DNA of 64,000 nt. Origin: Streptomyces changanensis. GTDB lineage: Bacteria; Actinomycetota; Actinomycetes; Streptomycetales; Streptomycetaceae. The stretch is from positions 4,154,001 through 4,218,000 of the forward strand of contig NZ_CP102332.1 of NCBI RefSeq assembly GCF_024600715.1. Direction: 5' to 3'. The notes below the pieces were generated by a model. That model did not search any database, had not been told where the DNA came from, and saw only the letters and a program-made list of their open reading frames with translations. The position numbers were made by a program, and so were the translations under genes. Below, one piece after another: positions 26,114-33,904 of the stretch; position 1 is the stretch's first letter; every line of letters begins with the position of its first letter.

Positions 26114-27276
26114 TGGCCGACGAGCGGTATGAGTGGCTCGACCACGAGGCGGCGGAGCGACTGCTGCGTGGTGAGCCGGTCGACGCCGACGACGACTACA
26201 CACGGTTGCAGGCCGAACGCCTCGCGGAGGCGCTGGAGTCGGCCCGGGCCGACGCGGCGCGCACCCGTACCGGCCCCGCGGGCGCGCTGCCCGGCGAGGA
26301 GGCGGCGCTCACGGCGTTCCGCGCGGCCAGGTCGACGCGCGTCGACGGCCGGGCGCCGGGCGCGGGCAGAGACCTGGGCGCCGTGCGCATCGGGGGCTCC
26401 CCCCGTCCCGCCGGCCGGGCCCGCGCCTGGACCCGCCCCGCCCGCTGGGGCCTGGCCGCCTCCGTCGCCGGACTGGCCGTCGGCGGCGTCGCCGTCGCCG
26501 CCGGCACGGGCGTCCTGCCCGACTTCGGCCGGGACGCCGCCCCCGTGCCGGCCGCCTCGGCGTCCGCGCCCATGGAGCTCGACGCGCCGGACGGCGTGGC
26601 CACCCCGCGCGGGTCGACCCGCCCGGTGACGCCGCCGCACCCGGACGGCCCGACGCCCCCCGGCGCGTCGCTCCCCGCCACCGGCGGCCCGGACGCGACG
26701 GCCGGCTCCGACGGGACCGCTGACAACGATGGCGCCGACCGCGGGCACGCCGACGACGAGTACTGGGCCGGTGGCGACAAGCGCGCCCCGGGCGGCGCCT
26801 GGCCCGACCGCACCACGCAGGCGTGCCGCGACTACCGCGACGGCCACCTCGACACGGCGCGGCGGCAGCAGCTGGAGCTGTCGGCGAAGGCCGACGGCGG
26901 GATCGAGCGCTTCTGCGACCAGGTCCTGTCCGGGCGCGTCTCCGGCGGCACCTCCATCGGCGCCACCGGCGCCACCGGCGACCCGGAGTCCGACGGCGGC
27001 GGCGGTGGCAGCGGCGGTACCGCCGGCGGCAAGCCGGGCGGTGGCGCGTCCGGCGGTACGACCTCGGGCGGCACGTCGTCGGGCGGCACGTCGTCGGGCG
27101 GGAGGACGTCCGTCGGCACCACCTCGGGCGGCAAGGCGTCCGGTGGCCAGGCTTCCGGTGGTCAGCCGTCCGGGGGCAAGGCGTCGGGCGGGAAGTCGTC
27201 GGGGGGCGCGGGCGGTTCCGCCTCGGCGGTCTCGTGGACCGTTCCCCTGACCTCCGCGCCCCGCGCCACCCTCTGA
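26113..27276 (+). CDS. Single-pass membrane protein coupled to the ECF sigma gene (candidate anti-sigma)
   Basis: A 387-residue protein: cytoplasmic N-terminus starting MADERYEWLDHEAAERLL, one membrane helix at about residues 114-135 (WGLAASVAGLAVGGVAVAAG), then an extracytoplasmic part with a Cys-containing segment (ACRDYRDGHLD, ERFCDQVLSG) and a C-terminal 100-residue tract of SGG/TSGG repeats. Coupling to the sigma gene by a 1-nt overlap suggests an anti-sigma or sensor role. It has no HxxxCxxC zinc motif, so it is not a classical ZAS protein. The assignment is inference from topology and position. Confidence 0.72.
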   Translation: MADERYEWLDHEAAERLLRGEPVDADDDYTRLQAERLAEALESARADAARTRTGPAGALPGEEAALTAFRAARSTRVDGRAPGAGRDLGAVRIGGSPRPAGRARAWTRPARWGLAASVAGLAVGGVAVAAGTGVLPDFGRDAAPVPAASASAPMELDAPDGVATPRGSTRPVTPPHPDGPTPPGASLPATGGPDATAGSDGTADNDGADRGHADDEYWAGGDKRAPGGAWPDRTTQACRDYRDGHLDTARRQQLELSAKADGGIERFCDQVLSGRVSGGTSIGATGATGDPESDGGGGGSGGTAGGKPGGGASGGTTSGGTSSGGTSSGGRTSVGTTSGGKASGGQASGGQPSGGKASGGKSSGGAGGSASAVSWTVPLTSAPRATL

Positions 27277-27653
27277 CCCTCGCGCCCCATTCACCCCTCT
27301 GACCTGCGCTTTCACAGCAGTGCGGCCAAGGTGTGACACTTTTCGAGCCGGTGACGCAGTAATGAGTGAGCCGACTGGTCATCGGCGGCGCACGAGCCGG
27401 GGTTCCCCCCGTACCTACGGCTCAGCGCACATGGCGCGGGCGGGACACGTTCCCCCGGTCCCGCCCGCGCCCATCTCCACCGCCCGGCCCCCGCGCCGGG
27501 CCCGGGAGCTCCGGGAACCCGGCCGCCCGTCCTCGCGGCCCCCGCCGCCCGGTCCACCGGTACCCGGCCCACACGGCCCCCCGGCGCACACGCCCCCCGG
27601 CAGCCCGCCGCCGGACGGTCCCGCCGCCCGACGGCCCTGCGGACACCGGCGGG
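27277..27653. other. 377-bp gap with a terminator hairpin, no gene seen
   Basis: Between convergent genes. A strong imperfect hairpin (ATGGCGCGGGCGGGAC / GTCCCGCCCGCGCCCAT) at 27431-27474 probably ends transcription from one or both sides. The rest is C-rich, proline-like low-complexity sequence without believable coding bias. Confidence 0.6.
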
Positions 27654-28568
27654 TCACCAGTGGACGACGACCTTGTCCCCCACCTTCACCTGCGAGAACA
27701 CCGTCGCGAGCCGATCCTTGTCCCGGACGTTGACGCAGCCGTGCGAGCCGCCGTCGTAGCCGCGCGCCGCGAAGTCGGCGGAGTAGTGCACCGCCTGCCC
27801 GCCGCTGAAGAACATCGAGTACGGCATGTCGGAGTGGTAGAGCGTCGACTTCCACTCGACCTCCTTGCGGTCCACCTTGAAGGTGCCCTCCCGCGTGGGC
27901 GTGTTCACCGCGCCGAAGCGGACGTCCATCGCCGAGACGACCTTCCCGTCGACCATCCAGGCGAGGGTCCTGCTCTCCTTGCTGATGCAGAGCACCCGAC
28001 CCGTCATGCAGCGCTGGTCCGGCGTGTCCACCTCGTTGGTGGTGGACGGCCGCAGCTCGTCGCCGGTCGGCTTCCGCGTCGCCGCGACCAGCGCTCGCCA
28101 GGTCGCCGCGTCCACCTCGCCGGTCGCCGTGAGGCCCTTCGTCCCCTGGAAGGCGGAGACGGCCTCGGCGGTCATGGCGCCGTAGAAGGCCGTGGGGCTG
28201 CGGTGGAAGTGGCCGAGCTGGCGCAGCCGCGCCTGCGCCTCGCGGACCTGCTCGTTCTCGGTGCCCTTGGCCAGCACGGCCGGTGAGGCGGACGTGGACG
28301 GCCCGTCACTGCCCGACGCGGACGGCGAGGCGGGCCCGGAGGACCCGGACGGCGAGGCCGACCCGGTCGGCGAGGAGGACGGCGCCCCCGAGGACTCCGC
28401 CGACGGCGAGGCCGTGCCCGGCGCCGACGCGGCGGGGGCCGGCGACCCGGTCGCCGGAGCGGCCGACGACCCGGCCGGCCCCGCCGCCTGGGCGGTGCAG
28501 CCCGCGGCCAGCGCCACCGCCACGGCGGCCAGCAGCCCTCTGCCTATCGCGGTCGAACGTCGGTACAT
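27654..28568 (-). CDS. L,D-transpeptidase lipoprotein with peptidoglycan-binding domain
   Basis: A 304-residue wall enzyme making 3-3 peptidoglycan cross-links or attaching proteins. Order: lipoprotein signal ending LAAGC, a Ser/Pro/Ala-rich linker to about residue 105, a PG_binding_1 domain (NEQVREAQARLRQLGHF to ATWRALV), then a YkuD domain with HYSADFAARGYDGGSHGCVNV, including the catalytic SHGC Cys. It sits on the outer membrane face. The ATG at 28568 precedes the signal peptide, with a G-run upstream. A perfect AfsQ1-type direct repeat lies about 80 bp upstream of the start. Confidence 0.9.
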   Translation of the reverse strand: MYRRSTAIGRGLLAAVAVALAAGCTAQAAGPAGSSAAPATGSPAPAASAPGTASPSAESSGAPSSSPTGSASPSGSSGPASPSASGSDGPSTSASPAVLAKGTENEQVREAQARLRQLGHFHRSPTAFYGAMTAEAVSAFQGTKGLTATGEVDAATWRALVAATRKPTGDELRPSTTNEVDTPDQRCMTGRVLCISKESRTLAWMVDGKVVSAMDVRFGAVNTPTREGTFKVDRKEVEWKSTLYHSDMPYSMFFSGGQAVHYSADFAARGYDGGSHGCVNVRDKDRLATVFSQVKVGDKVVVHW

Positions 28569-28645
28569 GGTGGCCCCCCGGGTCTGGTTCGTGTGTACGT
28601 AGGGATCGTCGGCACCCGGCGGCGGTTGCCCCCCACCGGAGTGGT

Positions 28646-28661
28646 GTGACGATGCTGTGAC
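28646..28661. promoter_or_regulatory. GTGAC-n6-GTGAC box (AfsQ1-like) upstream of the L,D-transpeptidase
   Basis: GTGAC GATGCT GTGAC matches the recalled AfsQ1 consensus GTnAC-n6-GTnAC perfectly. A third related element (ATGCTGTGA, 28676-28684) follows. The spot is about 80 bp upstream of the transpeptidase start and about 125 bp before the mutase gene. Other OmpR-family regulators bind 11-bp direct repeats too. Confidence 0.5.
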
Positions 28662-28785
28662 GAAGGCCCCGGGGAATGCTGTGAGCAAGGTCCCAGCGTG
28701 CGGCCCTCCACCGGCCGCACGCCCGCCGCTACAGTCCGTCGCGAGGGTCGGTACCTGCGAGTAGGTCTATCGGAAGGCACAGCAC

Positions 28786-30366
28786 ATGGCGCGCGAGTCG
28801 GAGTCGGGACTGCCCATCGAGCCGGTGTACGGGCCGGACGCGCTGTCCGGCTGGGAGCCCGGCGAGAAGCTGGGCGAGCCGGGCTCGTACCCCTTCACGC
28901 GGGGCGTCTACCCGACGATGTACACGGGCCGCCCCTGGACCATGCGGCAGTACGCCGGCTTCGGCACCGCCGTCGAGTCCAACGCCCGCTACAAGCAGCT
29001 GATCGCCAACGGCACCATGGGCCTGTCCGTCGCCTTCGACCTGCCCACCCAGATGGGCCACGACTCGGACGCCGCCATCGCGCACGGCGAGGTCGGCAAG
29101 GTCGGCGTGGCGATCGACTCCGTCGACGACATGCGCGTCCTGTTCGGCGGGATCCCGCTGGACAAGGTCTCCACCTCGATGACGATCAACGCGCCCGCCG
29201 CGCTGCTGCTCCTGCTCTACCAACTCGTCGCGGAGGAGCAGGGCGTCAGCGCCGACAAGCTGACCGGCACCATCCAGAACGACGTGCTGAAGGAGTACAT
29301 CGCCCGCGGCACGTACATCTTCCCGCCGAAGCCGTCCCTCCGGCTCATCGCCGACATCTTCAAGTACTGCAAGGCCGAGATCCCGAAGTGGAACACCATC
29401 TCGATCTCCGGCTACCACATGGCGGAGGCCGGTGCCTCGCCCGCGCAGGAGATCGCCTTCACCCTCGCCGACGGCATCGAGTACGTCCGCACGGCCGTGG
29501 CCGCGGGCATGGACGTCGACGACTTCGCGCCCCGCCTCTCCTTCTTCTTCGTCGCCCGCACGACGATCCTGGAGGAGGTCGCCAAGTTCCGCGCGGCCCG
29601 CCGCATCTGGGCCCGCGTCATGCGCGAGGAGTTCGGCGCGAAGAACCCCAAGTCGTGGATGCTGCGCTTCCACACCCAGACCGCGGGCGTCCAGCTCACC
29701 GCCCAGCAGCCCGAGGTCAACCTCGTCCGCGTCGCCGTGCAGGGCCTCGCCGCGGTCCTCGGCGGCACGCAGTCGCTGCACACCAACTCCTTCGACGAGG
29801 CCATCGCGCTCCCCACCGACAAGAGCGCCCGCCTGGCCCTGCGCACCCAGCAGGTCCTGGCGTACGAGACGGACGTCACCGCCACCGTCGACCCGTTCGC
29901 CGGGTCCTACGTGGTCGAGAAGATGACGGACGACGTGGAGGCCGCCGCCCTCGAACTCATGACGAAGGTCGAGGAGCTCGGCGGCGCCGTCAGCGCCATC
30001 GAACGCGGCTTCCAGAAGAACGAGATCGAGCGCTCCGCCTACCGCATCGCGCAGGAGACCGACAGCGGCGAGCGCGTCGTCGTCGGCGTCAACCGCTACA
30101 CCCTCGACACGGAGGAGCCGTACGAGCCCCTGCGCGTCGACCCGGCCATCGAGGCCCAGCAGGCCGAGCGCCTCGCCAGGCTGCGGGCCGAGCGGGACCA
30201 GGCGGCGGTCGACGCGGCCCTCGCGGAGCTGAAGAAGGCCGCGGAGGGCAGCGACAACGTCCTGTACCCGATGAAGGACGCACTGAAGGCCCGGGCCACG
30301 GTCGGCGAGGTCTGCAACGCGCTGCGCGAGGTGTGGGGCACGTACGTCCCGACGGACGCGTTCTGA
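28786..30366 (+). CDS. Acyl-CoA mutase large subunit (methylmalonyl-CoA mutase family)
   Basis: A 526-residue substrate-binding barrel subunit of a B12-dependent mutase. It lacks the C-terminal cobalamin-binding domain, so a separate small subunit is needed and none is in the window. Conserved segments: [65 protein letters not shown]. Residues that set specificity look methylmalonyl-like: Tyr46 in TMY and Arg186 in PSLR; catalytic His211 is present. Ethylmalonyl or another branched acyl-CoA remains possible. ATG 28786. A MerR regulator gene follows. Confidence 0.88.
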   Translation: MARESESGLPIEPVYGPDALSGWEPGEKLGEPGSYPFTRGVYPTMYTGRPWTMRQYAGFGTAVESNARYKQLIANGTMGLSVAFDLPTQMGHDSDAAIAHGEVGKVGVAIDSVDDMRVLFGGIPLDKVSTSMTINAPAALLLLLYQLVAEEQGVSADKLTGTIQNDVLKEYIARGTYIFPPKPSLRLIADIFKYCKAEIPKWNTISISGYHMAEAGASPAQEIAFTLADGIEYVRTAVAAGMDVDDFAPRLSFFFVARTTILEEVAKFRAARRIWARVMREEFGAKNPKSWMLRFHTQTAGVQLTAQQPEVNLVRVAVQGLAAVLGGTQSLHTNSFDEAIALPTDKSARLALRTQQVLAYETDVTATVDPFAGSYVVEKMTDDVEAAALELMTKVEELGGAVSAIERGFQKNEIERSAYRIAQETDSGERVVVGVNRYTLDTEEPYEPLRVDPAIEAQQAERLARLRAERDQAAVDAALAELKKAAEGSDNVLYPMKDALKARATVGEVCNALREVWGTYVPTDAF

Positions 30367-30451
30367 GCACCCCTCGCCCCCTCCGGTGATCCGGCGCGCT
30401 CGATCCGGCCTTGACCCTGACACCGTGTGAGGCCGTGTCGTAGGAGGCGTC

Positions 30452-31297
30452 ATGTTCACCATCGGAGACTTCGCCAGGCACGGCCGGGTGTCGGTCCGGA
30501 TGCTGCGCCACTACGACGCCGTCGGACTGCTGCGCCCCGCCCGTGTCGACCCGCACAGCGGCTACCGCTTCTACGGGGCCGGTCAGCTCGCCCGGCTCAA
30601 CCGCGTCATCGCGCTCAAGGACCTCGGGTTCACCCTCGACCAGGTGCGGTCGATCCTCGACGAGGAGGTCGGGCCCGAGGAACTGCGCGGGATGCTGCGG
30701 CTGCGGCAGGCCGAGCTGGAGTCGGCCGTCAGCGAGGCGGCCGCGCGGCTGGCGCGGGTCGCGGCGAGGCTCCGAGCCATCGAGAGCGAGGGACACATGT
30801 CCACGCAGGACGTCGTCGTGAAGAGCGTGCCGGCAGCCCGGCTGGCCGAGCTGACCGGAGTCGCCGCGGGGTTCGGACCGGGCGAGATCGGCCCGGTCAT
30901 CACCCCTCTGTACCAGGAGCTGTGCGCCCGGCTGGAAGCCGCCGGGGTCACCGCCTCCGGCCCGGGCATCGCCTACTACGAGGACGCCCCGGAGGGCGAC
31001 GGCTCGATCGTCGTCCACGCGGGGATGACCGTTCCCGCGGGGGTCGTCGACGTACCGGGCGTCCGGATCGTCGACCTGCCCGGGCTCGAGCGGGCGGCGA
31101 CGGTCGTCCACCGGGGGGCGATGGAGGAACTGCTGCCCACCATCCAGACCCTGGCGACCTGGGTCGACGCCAACGGCTACCGCTCGGTGGGGTACTCCCG
31201 CGAGCTGTACCTGGAGTGGTCGGAGGACCCGGCGGACTGGGTGACGGAGCTCCAGGAACCGGTCGAGCCGGTCGAGCAGGCCGCGCCGGTCGAGTAG
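30452..31297 (+). CDS. MerR family regulator with GyrI-like effector domain
   Basis: A 281-residue regulator. The N-terminal MerR domain reads FTIGDFARHGRVSVRMLRHYD and PHSGYRFYGAGQLARLNRV, with a coiled dimerisation helix to about residue 115. It continues into a GyrI-like/SRPBCC small-molecule domain from VVVKSVPAARLAELTG to the end. This is the BmrR-type architecture, typically sensing hydrophobic cations or drugs. The ATG at 30452 has TAGGAGGCGTC upstream. The gap from the mutase is 85 bp, so co-transcription is possible. Confidence 0.88.
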   Translation: MFTIGDFARHGRVSVRMLRHYDAVGLLRPARVDPHSGYRFYGAGQLARLNRVIALKDLGFTLDQVRSILDEEVGPEELRGMLRLRQAELESAVSEAAARLARVAARLRAIESEGHMSTQDVVVKSVPAARLAELTGVAAGFGPGEIGPVITPLYQELCARLEAAGVTASGPGIAYYEDAPEGDGSIVVHAGMTVPAGVVDVPGVRIVDLPGLERAATVVHRGAMEELLPTIQTLATWVDANGYRSVGYSRELYLEWSEDPADWVTELQEPVEPVEQAAPVE

Positions 31298-31379
31298 GCG
31301 GGCCGCCGGGCCGCGGGGTGGTCGGGGGCCGGGACGGGCGGGCAGTCCGTGCCGGTCCCGCCCGGTCCGCCGGCCCCGG

Positions 31380-31978
31380 CCGGCCGCCTCGCGGCGCAAC
31401 CGCCGGATCCACGGGCGGTCCTCGGCCGTGCGCACCCCGTCCGTGCGGCGCAGGATCCCCCTTCCGTACAGCCGCCGGTGGTGCGTCCCCGCCCAGGCGT
31501 ACGGACAGTCCACCGACGTCGATCGGTCGGCGGGCAGGATGGCGTCGCGGGGCCCGCAGGACCTCGCCGCGCCGGCCCGCCGGGACGCGCCGCAGCACGC
31601 GCTCCCGGCCGGTGCACCGGACGTGGTCCGTGCGCACGAAGTCGCACCCCGACCGTTCGACGGCGGCCGGCGCCCGGGCGAGGCGCCCCGGCGCCGGCCA
31701 GCCGTCGCCGTCCAGGAAGGCGAGGTACGCGCCGCGCGCCGCGTCCAGCCCGGTGCTGCGGGCGGTCGCCAGGCCGGCGTCGGGTTCGTGCCGCAGCGGC
31801 ACCGCGCCGGGCACCTCCCGCACGGCACGCCGCAGGACCTCCGGCGTGCCGTCGGTGGAGCAGCCGTCCACGGGGAGGAACGCGCAGTCCTCCCGGCATC
31901 GGTCCGGAGGTTTCGGAGGCTTCGGAGAGCGTCGGGCGCGTACCGCTGCACGCTGCAGAAGGGCACGACGACGGCCAT
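31380..31978 (-). pseudogene. Glycosyltransferase family 2 pseudogene
   Basis: A GT2 gene broken by at least two frameshifts and truncated at its 3' end. From ATG 31978 one frame gives MAVVVPFCSVQRYAPDALRS. A second frame continues with FLPVDGCSTDGTPEVLRRA, GLATARSTGLDAARGAYLAF, LDGDGW and SGCDFVRTDHVRCTGRERV. The first frame then resumes with RDAILPADRSTSVD, YAWAG and RTAEDRPW before homology fades near 31380. Active-site acids are damaged too: VDG for VDD, and DGDGW where DGDDW is expected. It is divergent from the neighbouring cluster remnant. Confidence 0.8.
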
Positions 31979-32144
31979 GGCCCGGAGACGAGGCGCCGCA
32001 CCCGGCATTCCTCACCACCGGGAAGAAGAGGCGTGGTGAACGCTCGGCGGCGGGGTGGTTGACCGGACGGCCGCCCGGCGCTGTTCACCCTTTGTTGCGG
32101 TCGCGTTGGGCCGCGCACCGGAAGGGATTCCTAACGTCCTCGAC

Positions 32145-32325
32145 GTGCCTTCCCCCACGCACCGGATCGCGGTCGTCGCGGATTCCGGGTCCCCCGTCAC
32201 CGGGTACGTGCTGCGCGGTCGCGCCACCCCGACCGCCCGGCAGCTCGCCGAGGCCGGGCAGGACACGCCCCGCGAGGTCACCGGCGCCGAGTTCCTGCGG
32301 GCCACCGGCCGCACGGTCGCCACCC
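32145..32325 (+). pseudogene. N-terminal remnant of a DUF6716-like glycosyltransferase
   Basis: From GTG 32145 the frame reads THRIAVVADSG, YVLRGRATPTARQLAEAG and PREVTGAEFLRATG, which I recognise as the start of a Streptomyces putative glycosyltransferase family (DUF6716, recalled as VAVVADSDTRWKWG ... RGRATPTARQL). The piece after VVADS is already shortened, and the homology stops about 60 residues in, where neuB-like sequence begins. TAACGT 7 nt before the GTG looks like a surviving leaderless promoter. Confidence 0.65.
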
Positions 32326-32535
32326 TGGCCCGCCCTCACCCTCGGCGCGGTCTTCGTCGAGAGCGGCACACCACCCTCGACAGCGCGATGCGGGGGTCAG
32401 GCCTCCTCCGTCGAACCGCAGGGCCTCACCCGTCTCGTCCGGGACATCCGCACCATCGAGACGCCCTCGCCGACGGTGTGAAACGGGTGTACGAGTCCGA
32501 GCTCGCGCCCAGGAGGAAGCTCCGCAGGCTCCCGG
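32326..32535 (+). pseudogene. C-terminal remnant of a neuB-like (sialic acid/Kdn) synthase
   Basis: Reading across frames gives ALTLGAVFVE, then HTTLDSAMRGS, then QASSVEPQGLTRLVRDIRTI, then DGVKRVYESELAPRRKLRR. In that order these reproduce the carboxyl half of the N-acetylneuraminate synthase barrel (expected GAVFVEKH.TLD..M.GSDQ.SS.EP..L..LVR.IR). At least three frameshifts separate the pieces. It is fused directly to the DUF6716-like remnant, so an internal deletion removed whatever lay between. Confidence 0.65.
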
Positions 32536-32578
32536 CCCCCGCACGAGCCCCAAGAAGCACAGGAAACACAGGAAGCCC

Positions 32579-33724
32579 ATGCATTCCACAGATCCCGTAA
32601 ACCGCGTGCACCCCACAGGGCCGCCAAGCCCCCAGAGCCGCCCGAGCCCTCAAAGCCCCCCGAGCCCCCAAAGCCGCCCGAGCCACGCAAGCCGCCGGAA
32701 CGTCGCCCTCGTCGAGAGTCCCGTCCAGGTCCTGAACGCCCTGGAGTGGGCGTGCGCGCGGGGCGGCGGCCCCGGCCGGCTCACCGTCGTCGTCCTCCCA
32801 CCGACCGACCCCATGTCCCGCGGCCAGCTCCGCCGCATGGCGGGGATCGCCCGGGACGAGGACGCCACCGTCCGCTGGCAGGAGGCCCGCGGGCACCGCG
32901 GCGGCCTGCCCCGCACCCTGCGGGAGCTCGCGCCGCTGCTGCGCCACGCGGACCGGGTCCTCGTCGGCGACCCCTTCTCCCGCTACGTGCAGCTGCTGCT
33001 GGGCCTCTTCCGGCCGCGCCGCGTCACCATCGTCGACGACGGCACGGCCACCATGGAGTACGCGGCCCAGCTGGTCAGCGGCGAGCGGCTGGCGCGCTGG
33101 CACCGCGGCGGCGTCCGCTCCCCGCGCGAGCTGGCCCTCGCCCCGGTCGGCGCGCTCGCCCGGCGCCGGCTGTCGCCCGGCCGCCGGCGCGCCCTGGAGA
33201 TCTTCAGCGCCCTGCCGGTCGAGGCGCCCGACGGCGCCGAGGTCAGCCGCAACGCCTTCGCCTGGACCCGGGCCCGCTACGGCCCGCCCCGGATCACCGG
33301 CGGTGCCGACCTGGTCGGCACGTCGCTCGTGGAGACCGGCGTGGTCGACCCCGACCGGTACGTGGACGCCGTCGCCGCCCTGGCCGCGGCGCACGGCGTC
33401 ACCCGCTACTTCGCCCACCACCGGGAGGACGTCACCAAGCTGCACCGCATCGCCACCGCGACCGGCCTGGAGGTGGTCCGCTCCGAGCTGCCACTGGAGA
33501 TGACCGCGCGGCGCGGCCCGATCGGGCGTACGGTGGTGAGCTTCCCCTCGACCGTCGTGCACACCCTCCCGACGGCCCTCGCGGGCAGCGGTGTGACGAT
33601 CACGGTGTGCGACGTGGCCCCGGAGTGGCTGCGCGCGAGCGCCCCGCCCCGGGCGCGCGGTTTCCTGGCCGCGGTGGCCGAGACGGCGCGCACCGCGCAC
33701 GGGCTGACGCTCACCGGAGCGTGA
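32579..33724 (+). CDS. Polysialyltransferase-like glycosyltransferase
   Basis: A 381-residue intact frame. After a Pro/Ser-rich N-terminal repeat of about 35 residues (SPQSRPSPQSPPSPQ) it reads NVALVESPVQVLNALEWA, VDDGTATMEY, FAHHREDVTKLHRIA and VSFPSTVVHTLPTAL. VDDG and the following HHRED/SFPST elements resemble the D/E-D/E-G and HP-type motifs of bacterial sialyl- and polysialyltransferases. It follows the neuB-like remnant, as expected of a sialic-acid or Kdn polymer cluster, but its sugar donor may no longer be made. ATG 32579 has AGGAAG upstream; the low-complexity N-terminus makes the true start uncertain. Confidence 0.65.
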   Translation: MHSTDPVNRVHPTGPPSPQSRPSPQSPPSPQSRPSHASRRNVALVESPVQVLNALEWACARGGGPGRLTVVVLPPTDPMSRGQLRRMAGIARDEDATVRWQEARGHRGGLPRTLRELAPLLRHADRVLVGDPFSRYVQLLLGLFRPRRVTIVDDGTATMEYAAQLVSGERLARWHRGGVRSPRELALAPVGALARRRLSPGRRRALEIFSALPVEAPDGAEVSRNAFAWTRARYGPPRITGGADLVGTSLVETGVVDPDRYVDAVAALAAAHGVTRYFAHHREDVTKLHRIATATGLEVVRSELPLEMTARRGPIGRTVVSFPSTVVHTLPTALAGSGVTITVCDVAPEWLRASAPPRARGFLAAVAETARTAHGLTLTGA

Positions 33725-33904
33725 ACGAGTGTTAACGGCGGAGAGTCAGGGTACCCGAAAAGCCCAAGACAACCCCCAAATCGCGTGAGCTTACCCACTT
33801 CGAACCCGACTCAAGCCCGGTCAGCGTGGTTTCTTTCCCCTATCGGGCTGAAGTTTTGTAGATCACACGTCAGTTGAGGGGTAAAGACGCCTACCCTTTG
33901 ATGG

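Noticed and set aside
27335..27357. GTGAC ... GTGAC at wider spacing after the sigma/anti-sigma pair
   Set aside because: Spacing is 18 bp rather than 11 and it lies downstream of genes, not at a promoter.
28729..30462. Minus-strand frame of 577 codons opposite the mutase
   Set aside because: Antisense shadow of a clear mutase gene; its composition (Gly, Arg, Asp, Val) is typical of reverse complements of high-GC genes.
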